DNA of 64,000 nucleotides, taken from Nevskiaceae bacterium. Lineage in GTDB: Bacteria; Pseudomonadota; Gammaproteobacteria; Nevskiales; Nevskiaceae. Of the stretch, positions 31,146-42,128 are shown piece by piece. The position numbers were made by a program, and so were the translations under genes. Under the pieces are notes generated by a model. That model searched no databases and was not told where the DNA came from. It worked only from the letters and a program-made list of their open reading frames with translations. The DNA lies in assembly GCA_004297005.1 (NCBI GenBank), contig SCVA01000024.1, positions 62,001-126,000 on the forward strand. The letters are read 5' to 3'. How positions within the stretch are numbered: position 1 is the first letter of the stretch; each line of letters opens with the position of its first letter.

Positions 31146-32087
31146 CTATAGATCCACTTCGTGCTCGGTAGCCGCGAAAGCGACACCCACAGCGCCCTCG
31201 CCGACATGAATACCCGCCACCATGCTCATCATCGCGACGAACACCTCGACTCCATGCGCGTGAGCGGTATTCACCAGTTGCGCGTAGCCCGGGAGCGCCT
31301 CGAGTAGACGCGGGTCGCCGCCGTACTCGACCAGCAGGCTCGGCGTCAGCAGACCCTTGCGGATCTGGCCTTCGACATACTTGAACACCTTGGCCACACC
31401 CTCGTCGAAATGCCGCAGGCGGGTCACCGGCTGGGTGGTGTTGCGATAGCCACGTACCAGGGGCTTCACGTCCAGCGCCGAACCCAGCACGTACTGCAAC
31501 AGCCCCACGCTCTTGTCACCCTTCTTGTGGGCGCGGGCGCGCAACTGCTTGAGGTCGCGCGGCAGCAGGTAGCCATAAGTGTTCTGGGTGAGGAACTCCA
31601 AGCGTTCGCGGATCTTGTTGTGGCTCTCACCGGCCTTGATCATGCGCACGCACTCGATCACCGGAATCGCCTGGCCGCCGAAGCAGTTCTGGGTGTCGAT
31701 GATGCGCAGACCGAATGGCGTCGGGATGCCGGCAGCGGCGCGGATCGGCTTGTACTCGTTGAGGATCTGCAGCGCCGCGCGATTGGCGTTGTCGAACATC
31801 GGGCTGCGCGAGCTGGCGATGGTGAAGCAGAACACCAGGTCGTAGTCGAGGACCAGCCGCTCGAGGAACAGCTTCTTGATCTGCTCGACGGTGAACGCCG
31901 AGGTCTCGGCGCGAGCCGCGTCGGTAACGTGCTTGCGGTAGAACTCGATGGTGGTCGCCGCATTGCGGTCGTCCAGCATCGTCTGCCCATCCAGATGCAG
32001 CGTGATCGGCAGAATGACGATCTTGTTTTCGTCGATGAAGGACTGCGGTAGATCGCAGGCGGAATCCACCACGATGCCAATTCTCAT
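31146..32087 (-). CDS. DegV family protein (fatty-acid-binding type)
   Basis: A 313-residue protein of the DegV family, whose Gram-positive members (FakB) bind a fatty acid for phosphorylation by FakA. The N-terminus IGIVVDSACDLPQSF with the following ILPITLHLDGQ is the family hallmark. SSRSPMFDNANRAA corresponds to the fatty-acid carboxylate-binding segment, and LRIIDTQNCFGGQ and VAMMSMVAGIHVGEGAVGV follow in family order. No fakA-like kinase gene is near, so its partner and ligand are unknown. It is monocistronic, ends next to a shared terminator and is separated from the nudix gene by 78 bases. Confidence 0.9.
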   Translation of the reverse strand: MRIGIVVDSACDLPQSFIDENKIVILPITLHLDGQTMLDDRNAATTIEFYRKHVTDAARAETSAFTVEQIKKLFLERLVLDYDLVFCFTIASSRSPMFDNANRAALQILNEYKPIRAAAGIPTPFGLRIIDTQNCFGGQAIPVIECVRMIKAGESHNKIRERLEFLTQNTYGYLLPRDLKQLRARAHKKGDKSVGLLQYVLGSALDVKPLVRGYRNTTQPVTRLRHFDEGVAKVFKYVEGQIRKGLLTPSLLVEYGGDPRLLEALPGYAQLVNTAHAHGVEVFVAMMSMVAGIHVGEGAVGVAFAATEHEVDL

Positions 32088-32165
32088 GTCTCCCCCTTAA
32101 AAGGTTTATCAAGGGATCATAAACATGACGGGCCCGTCTTCATAGCCAGGCGACCCCGGGGGAAC

Positions 32166-32795
32166 TCAAGGGCGATGCGAATTCACCTTTCGGCACAGCT
32201 CCCAGAGCATGCCCGCAGTCGCGCCCCAGATACGGCGTTCCTGGTAGTTGATCTCCAGGAACGGCAGCTTGAAGCCATCCCGACTCAAGAGGCCGCGCTC
32301 GAAGCGCTGCGGATCCAGCGCCACCGCCAGTGGCAGCTCGAAGACCTCAGCCACTTCGCCCGGATCGACCCGGAACTGCATCGGGGGCTGCACCAGCGCG
32401 ACCACCGGCGTGATGCGGTAGCGACTGATCGTAGGGTAATCGTCGAGATAACCGATCACCTCCGCATTCTCTGGCGGCAACGCCACCTCTTCCTCAGCCT
32501 CGCGCAGGGCGCAGGCGGCAAAACTGGGATCCCCAGGATCACGGCGGCCGCCGGGAAAACTGATCTGGCCCTTGTGGTTGCGTAGCGTCTCCGCGCGACG
32601 GGTGAGCAGCACGGTAAGCCCCTCTGGGCGTCGCAGCAGGGGCACCAGCACCGCCGCCGGCTTGAGCAGAGGCAAGGCCGGCAACAGTGCCTTGCGCATG
32701 ACCGCCGGCATCTCCAGATCGACCATCGGCCGCGAGCCCGCCTCGTGGCTGCCGGCGAGGCTGGCGCGCAGCTGCGCCTCGCTGACGGTGGTCAT
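32166..32795 (-). CDS. Nudix hydrolase, CoA pyrophosphatase (NudL)-like
   Basis: A 209-residue hydrolase with the Nudix box FPGGRRDPGD...REAEEEVAL (GX5EX7REUXEEXGU with Asp or other residues at some positions). The upstream phrase LVPLLRRPEGLTVLLTRRAETLRNHKGQISFPGG is close to the CoA-pyrophosphatase subfamily, in which the LLTxRxxxLRxHxGQxxFPGG block is diagnostic. The likely reaction is cleavage of CoA or related nucleotide diphosphates to phosphopantetheine and ADP. It is the last gene of the cvpA-purF-metZ cluster and overlaps the metZ stop (32792-32795, ATGA). Whether it serves purine or methionine metabolism, or is simply carried along, cannot be said. Confidence 0.88.
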   Translation of the reverse strand: MTTVSEAQLRASLAGSHEAGSRPMVDLEMPAVMRKALLPALPLLKPAAVLVPLLRRPEGLTVLLTRRAETLRNHKGQISFPGGRRDPGDPSFAACALREAEEEVALPPENAEVIGYLDDYPTISRYRITPVVALVQPPMQFRVDPGEVAEVFELPLAVALDPQRFERGLLSRDGFKLPFLEINYQERRIWGATAGMLWELCRKVNSHRP

Positions 32796-33976
32796 GCCGC
32801 CAGGGCTTGCCGTAGGTCGGCGATTAGATCCTTGACGTCTTCCAGGCCCACTGCGATCCGCACGAGGTTCTCACCGATGCCAGCCTTGGCCCGCGCCTCG
32901 ACCGAGACCCGGCCATGGGTGGTAGTGGCCGGATGGGTGATGGTGGTGCGGGTATCACCCAGGTTGGCGGTGATCGACAGCAGACGGGTGGCGTCGATCA
33001 GCTTCCAGGCTTCCTCGCGTCCGCCGCGCAGCTCGAAACTCAGCACACCGCCGAAGCCGCGCTGCTGGCGTTTGGCCAAGGCGTGCCCCGGGTGGCTTTC
33101 CAGACCGCTGTAATGGACCCGCTGCACCTGCGGCTGCTGCTCCAGCCAGCGCGCCAACTGCATCGCGTTGTCTCCATGCGCCCGCATGCGCAGCGCCAGG
33201 GTTTCCAGGCCCTTGAGGAACACCCAGGCGTTGAACGGGCTCATTGACGGCCCTGCTGTGCGCATGAAGCCGAATACTTCCTTGCCCACCGACTGCGCAT
33301 CGCCGACCACCGCGCCGCCCAGGCAGCGGCCCTGCCCGTCCAGATACTTGGTGGCGGAATGGATTACGTAATCGGCGCCGAGCTTCAGCGGCTGCTGCAG
33401 CACCGGCGTCAGGAAGCAGTTGTCGACCGTCAGCTTGGCGCCGTGGGCATGAGCCAGCTCGGCCAAGGCGGCGATGTCGGCAACTTCCGACAAGGGGTTG
33501 GACGGCGTCTCCACGAACAGCAGCCGGGTCTTGGGCGTGAAGGCCTGCCGCCAGGCTTCGAGGTCGGTCAGGCTCACCCAGCGGGTGACGATGCCGAAAC
33601 GCGAAAGTACGTTGTTGAACAGATTGACGGTCGCCCCGAACAGGCTGGTGGAAGCGATCACCTCGTCGCCGCTCTTCAGGGTCGCCAGGCACAGCGATAG
33701 GATCGCCGCCATGCCGCTGGCGGTGGCCACGCAGGCCTCGCCGCCCTCCATCGCCGCCAGCCGCTGCTCGAAGGCCTGCACCGTGGGATTGGTGAAGCGC
33801 GAGTAGACGTAACCCGGCGCTTCACCGGCGAAGACCGCCGCCGCCTCCGCCGCGCTGCCGAACACGAAGGACGAGGTCGGGTGGATCGCCGCCGAATGCT
33901 CACCGACGCCGCGCGCCGGTTCGAAGGCGCGTACCCCCAGGGTGGCGAAACCCCAGTCCGGGTCGAAGTCAGTCAT
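32792..33976 (-). CDS. metZ: O-succinylhomoserine sulfhydrylase MetZ
   Basis: A PLP enzyme of the Cys/Met-metabolism family that makes homocysteine directly from O-succinylhomoserine and sulfide. The 394 residues are intact. The Schiff-base lysine is in HSATKYLDGQGRCLGG; other PLP-contact motifs are YSRFTNPT, ATASGMAAI and VDNCFLTPVLQQP. The N-terminal phrase FATLGVRAFEP is characteristic of MetZ rather than MetB or MetC. The gene follows purF by 9 bases, the same cvpA-purF-metZ order as in Pseudomonas, which strengthens the call. Confidence 0.95.
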   Translation of the reverse strand: MTDFDPDWGFATLGVRAFEPARGVGEHSAAIHPTSSFVFGSAAEAAAVFAGEAPGYVYSRFTNPTVQAFEQRLAAMEGGEACVATASGMAAILSLCLATLKSGDEVIASTSLFGATVNLFNNVLSRFGIVTRWVSLTDLEAWRQAFTPKTRLLFVETPSNPLSEVADIAALAELAHAHGAKLTVDNCFLTPVLQQPLKLGADYVIHSATKYLDGQGRCLGGAVVGDAQSVGKEVFGFMRTAGPSMSPFNAWVFLKGLETLALRMRAHGDNAMQLARWLEQQPQVQRVHYSGLESHPGHALAKRQQRGFGGVLSFELRGGREEAWKLIDATRLLSITANLGDTRTTITHPATTTHGRVSVEARAKAGIGENLVRIAVGLEDVKDLIADLRQALAA

Positions 33977-33985
33977 GACCGGACT

Positions 33986-35500
33986 TCAGGCGGCGTTCTG
34001 CAGATCGAGCGTGCCGGAGGCACCCGCCTTGCGGGTCTCCTTGGCGGCGTCGTTGCGGAACAGCTCCAGTTGGTTGAGGTACTTGGCGTCAACGTCCTGG
34101 GTAACGTACTCGCCGGTGAACACCGAACAGTCGAAGCGCTCGATGTTGGCGTGCTTGTGCTTGACTGCGTCGATCAGGTCCTCAAGATCCTGGAACACCA
34201 GACGGTCGGCGCCGAGCAGGGTGCACAGCTCTTCCTCGGTGCGGCCGTGGGCAACCAGCTCCGCCGTAGTCGGCATGTCGATGCCGTAGACATTGGGGAA
34301 ACGCACCGGCGGCGCGGCGGAGGCGAAGTAGACCTTGCGGGCACCGGCGTCACGCGCCATCTGGATGATTTCCTTGGAGGTGGTGCCGCGGACGATGGAG
34401 TCGTCCACCAACAGCACGTTCTTGCCACGGAACTCGACGTCAACCGGATTGAGCTTCTGGCGCACGCTCTTCTTGCGCTGCGCTTGGCCGGGCATGATGA
34501 AGGTGCGGCCGATGTAGCGGTTTTTGATGTAGCCCTCGCGGTAGGGCACACCCAGTACCTGCGCCAGCTCGGAGGCCGGCACGCGCGAGGTGTCGGGGAT
34601 CGGGATGACCACGTCGATGTCGTGGTCGGGCCAGATGCGCTGGATCTTTTCGGCCAGCTTCACGCCCATGCGCAGGCGCGCCTTGTGCACCGAGATGTTG
34701 TTCATCATCGAATCGGGGCGGGCCAGATAGACGTACTCGAAGATGCAGGGCGAGTACATCGGCTTGGCCGCGCATTGCTGGCGGAACAGGCGGCCGTCCT
34801 CGGTGACGATCACTGCCTCGCCGGGCTCGATGTCGCCCAGCACAGTGAACCCGAGCGCGTCGAGCGCCACCGACTCGGAGGCGATCAGGAAATCCGGACC
34901 ATGCGGGCCATCGCGACGGCCAACCACCGCCGGACGGATGCCGTAGGGGTCGCGGAAGCCAACGATGCCGTAGCCGGTAATCATCGCCACCACCGCATAG
35001 GCACCACGTACCCGCCGGTGCACGCGGGCAACAGCGGCAAAGATATCTTCCGGCGTCAGCCGCAGGGTGTTCTGCTGCATCAGCTCATGGGCGAAGACGT
35101 TTAGCAATACCTCGGAGTCCGACTCGGTGTTGATGTGCCGACGATCCTCCTCGAACAGCGCCTGCTTGAGCTCCTCGGTATTGGTCAGGTTGCCGTTGTG
35201 CGCGAGCGAGATGCCGAACGGCATGTTGGTATAAAACGGCTGGGCCTCGGCCGAGGTGGCGCAGCCGGCGGTCGGATAGCGCACATGGCCTATGCCCATC
35301 AAGCCGCGCAGCTTGTTCATGTGTTCGTCAGCGTGGAACACGTCACGAACCAGGCCGTTTTCCTTGCGCAGATGCAGTCGATCACCGTCGGCGGTGATGA
35401 TGCCGGCGGCGTCCTGGCCGCGGTGCTGCAGCATGGTCAGAGCGTCAAACAATTCCTGATTGACGGGCGATTTGGAGACGAGGCCGGCGATGCCGCACAT
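33986..35500 (-). CDS. purF: Amidophosphoribosyltransferase PurF
   Basis: Catalyses the first committed step of purine synthesis, making phosphoribosylamine from PRPP and glutamine. The 504-residue protein starts MCGIAGLV, so Cys2 becomes the N-terminal nucleophile of the glutaminase half after Met removal. [18 protein letters not shown] and AHNGNLTN follow. The phosphoribosyl half has the PRPP loop [15 protein letters not shown]. The C-terminus is complete. It lies 44 bases downstream of cvpA. Purine-repressor (PurR) operators would be expected upstream of cvpA, but I could not identify one convincingly. Confidence 0.97.
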   Translation of the reverse strand: MCGIAGLVSKSPVNQELFDALTMLQHRGQDAAGIITADGDRLHLRKENGLVRDVFHADEHMNKLRGLMGIGHVRYPTAGCATSAEAQPFYTNMPFGISLAHNGNLTNTEELKQALFEEDRRHINTESDSEVLLNVFAHELMQQNTLRLTPEDIFAAVARVHRRVRGAYAVVAMITGYGIVGFRDPYGIRPAVVGRRDGPHGPDFLIASESVALDALGFTVLGDIEPGEAVIVTEDGRLFRQQCAAKPMYSPCIFEYVYLARPDSMMNNISVHKARLRMGVKLAEKIQRIWPDHDIDVVIPIPDTSRVPASELAQVLGVPYREGYIKNRYIGRTFIMPGQAQRKKSVRQKLNPVDVEFRGKNVLLVDDSIVRGTTSKEIIQMARDAGARKVYFASAAPPVRFPNVYGIDMPTTAELVAHGRTEEELCTLLGADRLVFQDLEDLIDAVKHKHANIERFDCSVFTGEYVTQDVDAKYLNQLELFRNDAAKETRKAGASGTLDLQNAA

Positions 35501-35544
35501 GGGTCAGGAAGCTCCTAGAGACAAAAGGCTGTTCTGAGAACGGC

Positions 35545-36081
35545 TCAGGAAGACCGGCCCTGCCGCGAAACGGCAGGTTCGGAAGGGGAATTTGGGGACT
35601 CCAGCGCGCGAATCCAGCTCTCGGGCAGAACGGAATGCAGGGCCTCGGCCAGCCATTCCAGCTCGGGGACCAGCAGCGACTGCCGCCACCAGAGGTCCTG
35701 TCGGGCGGTGGTGGTACCCGCGACCATCAGCAGGGCGGCGATCAGGAGCAGCCCACGAAGAAAGCCGAAGCCCCCGCCCAGGGTGCGGTCGATGCCGGAA
35801 AACTGACTGTCGCGGATCATCGAGGCGAGCAGGAAAGTCGCGATGGCGCACAGCAGCAGGGTGAGCAGGAAGATGCCGCCAAAAGCCACCGCCCTGCGCA
35901 CCGACGGGGTGGCGATGCGGCCATCGAGCCAGGCGCTGACCGGGTCCACGAAATGGAAAGCCAGCCAGAAGGCCAGCACCCAGCCAACCAGCCCCAGCAA
36001 CTCTCGGGTCAGGCCACGAAAAATCCCCACCAGGATGGAAACCAGGACTATCGTGAGGATCGCGTAATCCGCCCAATTCAT
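35545..36081 (-). CDS. cvpA: CvpA family membrane protein
   Basis: A 178-residue inner-membrane protein with about four hydrophobic helices (near 5 to 25, 30 to 48, 62 to 85 and 100 to 125) and a soluble, polar C-terminus. The opening MNWADYAI, VGIFRGLTRELLGLVGW and the SAWLDGRI turn are CvpA hallmarks. CvpA is named for colicin V production and has been linked to envelope homeostasis and biofilm traits; its molecular role is unclear. It is the first gene of the cvpA-purF-metZ-nudix operon, diverging from the bepA-like gene across 137 bases. Confidence 0.92.
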   Translation of the reverse strand: MNWADYAILTIVLVSILVGIFRGLTRELLGLVGWVLAFWLAFHFVDPVSAWLDGRIATPSVRRAVAFGGIFLLTLLLCAIATFLLASMIRDSQFSGIDRTLGGGFGFLRGLLLIAALLMVAGTTTARQDLWWRQSLLVPELEWLAEALHSVLPESWIRALESPNSPSEPAVSRQGRSS

Positions 36082-36218
36082 GCGCGCTGCCGACCGTAGT
36101 GAGACGACATTTTATCATTGCGTCGCTACCGTTCTGCTGCCGCAACGAACCAATCCGCTTTTGCATCACACTATAGGTAGCAGCACCGGCATTCGGCCGG
36201 CTACCGGACCCTAAAGCC

Positions 36219-37715
36219 TTGCGCACCTCCCCCGCCCTGTACCTGCTTGCCAGCTTCGCCCTGACCACCGCCCTTGGCGCCCAGGCCCAGGGCACTCCGG
36301 CCGCACTCGACCTGCCGCAGATGGGCGAGCCCGCCGACCTGACGCTCTCGCCGGCCCAAGAGGCCAAGATTGGCGCTGAAGTAGCCGCCGAGTTGTACGG
36401 CGGCGACTATCTGGTCGAGGATCCTGAAGTCTCCGACTACATCAATTCGGTGGGCTGGAAGCTGGCGGCCAAGGGCGCCGCCGCGCCGGTCGCATTCAAG
36501 TTCTATGTCATCGGCGACCCGCGCATCAACGCCTTCGCGGTCCCTGGGGGGCTGGTCGGCATCAATGCCGGCCTGCTGCTGTCCGCTGACAACGAAAGCG
36601 AGCTGGCGGGCGTCATGGGGCACGAGCAGGCTCACGTCACCCAGCGCCATCTGGCACGCACCGCCGCCGATACCCGCACCGCCAACATCGCCACCTGGGC
36701 GGCGATGATCGCCGCCATCATCGCCGGCTCAGCCAATCCCGACGTGATCTTCGGGGCCCTGGCGCTGGGACAGTCCGTGAACTACCAGCGGGAGGTCAAC
36801 TACACCCGCGCCCACGAGCTGGAAGCCGACCGCATCGGCATCCGCACCATGGCCGAGGCCGGCTACGACCCTGAAGGCATGGCCAGCTTCTTCTCCAAAC
36901 TTGAGCAGCAGTCCCGCCTGTACGGCGCCGGCCTGCCAGAGATTCTGCGCACCCACCCGGTCAACACCACCCGCATCTCCGAGGCCAAGGCCCGCGCCGA
37001 GGCGCTGCCCAAGACGGAGCATCGCGATTCGGTGGAATTTTCCCTGATGAAGGCGCGGACCCAGGTACTGATGGCCGAACGCGTGAACGAAGCCGTCGAC
37101 GATTTCGGGCGGCGATTGCAGGCCGGGGATACCTCTCCGGCAGCCCGCTACGGCTATGCCTACGCCCTCTCCAAGGTGGGCCGTGCCGACGATGGCATCG
37201 AGGCCCTGAAGCCGCTCGTCGCCAGTCTGCCGCGACAGGTGAATATCCAACTGCTGCAGGCGGATTTGCTGGCCGCTGCTGGACACCCTGCCGAGGGCCG
37301 TACCCTGCTGGCCAAGACCCTGAACCTCAATCCGCGCTATGCACCGGCCGTCCTGGCCCAGGCGCAAGCCCTGCTCGATGACAAGAAGCCGACCGAAGCC
37401 AGGCAGTTGTTGCTCACTCGCGACCAGGCTCTAGGAACCCGCGTCGAGACCTACCGGCTGCTGTCGGAGGCCTCACGGCAACTGGGCAACATCGCCGAGT
37501 CGCAATTTCAGATCGCGACCTATTACCTGCAGCGCGGCGACCAGCGCGGCGCCCTGACCCAGTTGGACGCGGGGCTGCGGCTGGCCAGCCTGGACCCGCA
37601 GGACCGCGCCCGACTGTCGGCGATGCGCCAAGACCTGATCGAGAAGATCCCGAAGAACGTGCTGGCCGACATCGACCGCAGCAACCGCCGTTACCGCAGC
37701 GCCTACGCCCAGTAA
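36219..37715 (+). CDS. bepA: Periplasmic M48 metalloprotease with TPR domain (BepA/YfgC-like)
   Basis: A 498-residue zinc protease and chaperone of outer-membrane protein assembly. After a signal peptide ending AQAQ, the M48 domain has H135EQAH139 in VMGHEQAHV and the third ligand Glu202 in HELEADRIG. TPR repeats occupy about residues 310 to 490. In E. coli, BepA (DegP-like quality control of LptD and the BAM substrates) has the same layout. The annotated start is a TTG, because no ATG or GTG lies close to the start of the signal peptide; this is plausible but not certain. It shares a 137-base upstream region with the divergent cvpA operon and converges on lapB, with a small stem (37732-37738 with 37755-37761) between the stops. 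Confidence 0.9.
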   Translation: MRTSPALYLLASFALTTALGAQAQGTPAALDLPQMGEPADLTLSPAQEAKIGAEVAAELYGGDYLVEDPEVSDYINSVGWKLAAKGAAAPVAFKFYVIGDPRINAFAVPGGLVGINAGLLLSADNESELAGVMGHEQAHVTQRHLARTAADTRTANIATWAAMIAAIIAGSANPDVIFGALALGQSVNYQREVNYTRAHELEADRIGIRTMAEAGYDPEGMASFFSKLEQQSRLYGAGLPEILRTHPVNTTRISEAKARAEALPKTEHRDSVEFSLMKARTQVLMAERVNEAVDDFGRRLQAGDTSPAARYGYAYALSKVGRADDGIEALKPLVASLPRQVNIQLLQADLLAAAGHPAEGRTLLAKTLNLNPRYAPAVLAQAQALLDDKKPTEARQLLLTRDQALGTRVETYRLLSEASRQLGNIAESQFQIATYYLQRGDQRGALTQLDAGLRLASLDPQDRARLSAMRQDLIEKIPKNVLADIDRSNRRYRSAYAQ

Positions 37716-37751
37716 GGTCTGAAGCTCGGACTACCCTCGAAGGACAAAAAA

Positions 37752-38888
37752 CTAGAGGGTATCCGGCGCCGGATGCACGCTACCCCACTGCTTGCAGCTC
37801 GGGCAGCGCCAGAACAGCAGGCTGGGCGCGAACCCGCAGTGACTGCAGTGGTAGCGCGGCCGCTTGTCCAGCACCTTCACCAGGGACTCGCGGAAGGCTT
37901 GCACCGGCCGACTCAGGCGCCCGGCATCGCCGGCGACCGGCAGACTGAGAAACTGCACCAGCCCGCGCCAGGACGGACGCTGCGCCAGCTTGTCGGCGAG
38001 GTAGAGTGCCTGGGCGTTAGCGTCGGGAAGCTGGTGCGCCCGCGCCAGCCAGACGCTGGAATCGAGGCCGTGCTGGAGCTCGACCTTGTCGAGGAACTGC
38101 CGGAAGGTATCCACCTCGCCACCGGCCGCGCACACCCGCTCGATGGCGGGCAGCACCTCCGGCAGGAAGCGGGCGTCCTGTTCGGAAACCTTGAGGTAGG
38201 CCGCCAGCGCTTCGTGCCAATGCTGGCGCGCCTCTTCGAGACGGCCCAGGCAGAGGCTGGCGCGCACGCAGCCCGGATCGGTCTCCAGCGCCTTGCGCGC
38301 CCAACGCAACGCTTCCTCCTCACCGCCGTCCTGGCTCGCCAGGTCGGACAGCTCGCAGGCGTAGTGCGCACGCTGTAGAGCCAGACTCTGACCTTTCAGC
38401 GCTTCCAGTCGGCTCGCGACATCCAGCGCCGGCTGCCAGTCGCCCAGCAGTTCGTGGATTTGCAGCAGCAGCTCCAGGGCCACCACCGCATGCGAGGCGT
38501 GTTGCGAGGCCTCGCGTAGCAGCTCCTCGGCACGGTCCAGCAAGCCGGCCTTGAGGCAGTCCTGCCCGAGTTCGTAGAGCGCCTGGGTGCGCAGGTCGCT
38601 GCGCAGTTCCTTGCGGTTCAGCACACTCTCGTGCAGGCGCAATGCCCGGTCGATCTCGCCGCGCTTGCGGAACAAGGCCCCGAGTGTGAGATTGAGCTCC
38701 GCAGCTTCGGGATCGCGCTCGACCGCCTTGGTCAGCGCGGCGATGGCGCGATCGGGATTTTCATTGGCTAGATGACTTAGACCGGACAGCGTTTCCGGAT
38801 CCCCCGCCGGCCGGGGATTGCGGCCCAGGGCCCAGCCCAAGGCGGCGCCCAGTGGCAACAGCAACCACAGGAAGAGTCCTTCGACCAC
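37752..38888 (-). CDS. lapB: Lipopolysaccharide assembly protein LapB (YciM)
   Basis: A 378-residue inner-membrane-anchored protein that controls LPS synthesis by presenting LpxC to FtsH in E. coli. It has a single N-terminal helix (LFLWLLLPLGAALGWALGR), nine or so TPR repeats (for example ALYELGQDCLKAGLLDRAEELL), and a C-terminal rubredoxin-type metal ribbon with CSHCG and CPSCKQWG, all as in LapB. It lies 3 bases downstream of lapA, the standard pairing. The stop is within a short inverted repeat facing the bepA-like gene. Confidence 0.95.
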   Translation of the reverse strand: MVEGLFLWLLLPLGAALGWALGRNPRPAGDPETLSGLSHLANENPDRAIAALTKAVERDPEAAELNLTLGALFRKRGEIDRALRLHESVLNRKELRSDLRTQALYELGQDCLKAGLLDRAEELLREASQHASHAVVALELLLQIHELLGDWQPALDVASRLEALKGQSLALQRAHYACELSDLASQDGGEEEALRWARKALETDPGCVRASLCLGRLEEARQHWHEALAAYLKVSEQDARFLPEVLPAIERVCAAGGEVDTFRQFLDKVELQHGLDSSVWLARAHQLPDANAQALYLADKLAQRPSWRGLVQFLSLPVAGDAGRLSRPVQAFRESLVKVLDKRPRYHCSHCGFAPSLLFWRCPSCKQWGSVHPAPDTL

Positions 38889-38891
38889 GGC

Positions 38892-39182
38892 TTACTGATC
38901 CTTGAGCGGCAGATTCCGCAGGCTCTGCAGCTCCGCCTGCGCGTCCTTGATCTGCCGGCGCAGACGGCGAATCTCACCACGCAGGCTCAGGATGCGCGCC
39001 CCGCAGACCAGCAGGGTGAGCAGCGCCACCAGCACGAACTCGCCCAGTACCAGACCAATTAGCGGCAACTGTAACTGGCCTGCCAGGTAGTCAAGGGTCA
39101 CTGGCGCGGCGTTGTAGAACCCGATGGCGACCCCGAAGATCAGCACCGCCAGCAGCAACGCGATGATCAGCAGACGGATCAC
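38892..39182 (-). CDS. lapA: Lipopolysaccharide assembly protein LapA (DUF1049)
   Basis: A 96-residue inner-membrane protein with two hydrophobic helices (about 3 to 25 and 40 to 65) joined by a short loop containing [11 protein letters not shown], the DUF1049 signature. A charged coiled-coil tail ([19 protein letters not shown]) follows. LapA works with LapB in LPS control. Its start overlaps the ihfB stop (39179-39182, ATGA), so it is read with the upstream superoperon. Confidence 0.92.
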   Translation of the reverse strand: MIRLLIIALLLAVLIFGVAIGFYNAAPVTLDYLAGQLQLPLIGLVLGEFVLVALLTLLVCGARILSLRGEIRRLRRQIKDAQAELQSLRNLPLKDQ

Positions 39183-39478
39183 GGTTGCGCCGCCTGGCCC
39201 ATCTCGTTGACGCGCTCGCGCATTTCCTTGCCCGGCTTGAAATGCGGCACATGCTTGGCGGGGATGTGCACCGGCTCGCCGGTCTTGGGATTGCGGCCGA
39301 CCCGCGACGGCCGATGATGCAGGGCAAAACTGCCGAAGCCTCGGATTTCCACCCGCTGCTGTCGCGCCAGCGCGTTGCTGATCTGGTCCAGCACCAGCTT
39401 CACGGCCAGCTCGACATCCTTCTGCATGAGGTGCGTCTGCTTCAGCGAGAGCGCCTCGATCAGCTCGGATTTCGTCAT
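39179..39478 (-). CDS. ihfB: Integration host factor beta subunit
   Basis: A 99-residue DNA-bending protein of the HU/IHF family that dimerises with Ihf[24 protein letters not shown], the DNA-intercalating [10 protein letters not shown] arm and [12 protein letters not shown] are all present. The gene follows rpsA as in other Gammaproteobacteria, but here a terminator-like hairpin lies in the 170-base gap, so it probably has its own promoter as well. IHF often assists sigma-54 promoters such as the psp promoter at 56608, which is a possible functional link in this window. Confidence 0.96.
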   Translation of the reverse strand: MTKSELIEALSLKQTHLMQKDVELAVKLVLDQISNALARQQRVEIRGFGSFALHHRPSRVGRNPKTGEPVHIPAKHVPHFKPGKEMRERVNEMGQAAQP

Positions 39479-39597
39479 GGGATTCAGTTATTTATGGCTA
39501 CTTTCTGAAGCAGACGATAGACCATTGCGGCGCGCCGGCGCAAGCACTCCGAAAGATGGATAGGCAGCACGGCGCTGCTCCCTCGTCACCCACGCGC

Positions 39598-39630
39598 AAA
39601 AAAAAACCGCGCATGACTGCGCGGCTTTTT
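39598..39630 (-). terminator. Rho-independent terminator after rpsA
   Basis: CCGCGC and GCGCGG pair around a six-base loop. They are flanked by an A-tract (39598-39606) and a T-tract (39626-39630), so the stem extends and the run of U falls correctly on the minus strand 19 bases after the rpsA stop. Confidence 0.85.
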
Positions 39631-39648
39631 CCAGCGACGGCGTGCAGC

Positions 39649-41313
<1,665 letters not shown>

Positions 41314-41450
41314 TGGGTACTCGGTTAGGTTGAACATCCGCCTTCGTCCAGTTGGCGGGCCCGGTTGGTGGAAAACGCCAGCGCATCCTTGCTCTGACGG
41401 CACAGCAAAAAACGTCTTTTGCGCAAAATTCCAGGTGGTAAGCCCCGGAA
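41314..41450 (-). promoter_or_regulatory. rpsA leader region
   Basis: The 137 bases between cmk and rpsA have no good Shine-Dalgarno before the rpsA ATG and several short GC hairpins separated by T-rich stretches. In E. coli the equivalent leader folds into hairpins that S1 itself recognises for autoregulation. A similar role here is inferred from position and the missing SD only. Confidence 0.35.
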
Positions 41451-42128
41451 TCAGAATCCGGCGGCGACGCTCAGAGCTTCCACCCTTGCCAGCACGGCTT
41501 CGGGGGAAAGTCCTGTTGTGTCAATGAGATGCGCGTCTTCGGCCGGCTTCAGAGGCGCCACTGCCCTACCGCGATCCCGCGCGTCGCGCGCCCGGATTTC
41601 TTCACAAAGGGTGGCGAAATTAGCAGCAATTCCGGCTTTGCTCAACTGCCGCTGGCGTCGCGTCGCGCGCTCTTCCGGGCTGGCGTCCAAGAACAGCTTC
41701 AGCCGCGCGTCTGGAAATACCACCGTGCCCATGTCGCGGCCGTCGGCGATCAGGCCGGGCGCGACACGAAAATCGCGCTGTCGCTGCAGCAGGGCGTCGC
41801 GCACCTGTGGGGATACCGCGATGCGCGAGGCCAGGGCGCCGGTGGTTTCGGCGCGTAGCTCGCGGGTCCAGTCCTGGCCACCGACCAGGATCGCCTCGTC
41901 GTCCTCGCTGCTGCCGGTGAAACTGATGTGCAGGCCCGGCGCCAGAGCCGCCACCGCCGCGTGCTCGTCGAGATCGACGCCGGCGGCGACTGCCGCCAGC
42001 GCCAGGATGCGGTACAGCGCACCGGAATCCAGGCGATGAAAGCCGGTGCGTTGCACCAGCCAACGGGTGACCATGCCCTTGCCGACACCGGCCGGGCCGT
42101 CCACGGCGATGACCGGGACCGTGTTCAA
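41451..42128 (-). CDS. cmk: Cytidylate kinase
   Basis: A 225-residue NMP kinase that phosphorylates CMP and dCMP. The P-loop is [11 protein letters not shown] near the N-terminus, followed by LDSGALYR of the nucleotide-binding region, [13 protein letters not shown] and the lid [12 protein letters not shown]. It overlaps the aroA stop (42125-42128, ATGA) and precedes rpsA by 137 bases, the standard aroA-cmk-rpsA order. Confidence 0.96.
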   Translation of the reverse strand: MNTVPVIAVDGPAGVGKGMVTRWLVQRTGFHRLDSGALYRILALAAVAAGVDLDEHAAVAALAPGLHISFTGSSEDDEAILVGGQDWTRELRAETTGALASRIAVSPQVRDALLQRQRDFRVAPGLIADGRDMGTVVFPDARLKLFLDASPEERATRRQRQLSKAGIAANFATLCEEIRARDARDRGRAVAPLKPAEDAHLIDTTGLSPEAVLARVEALSVAAGF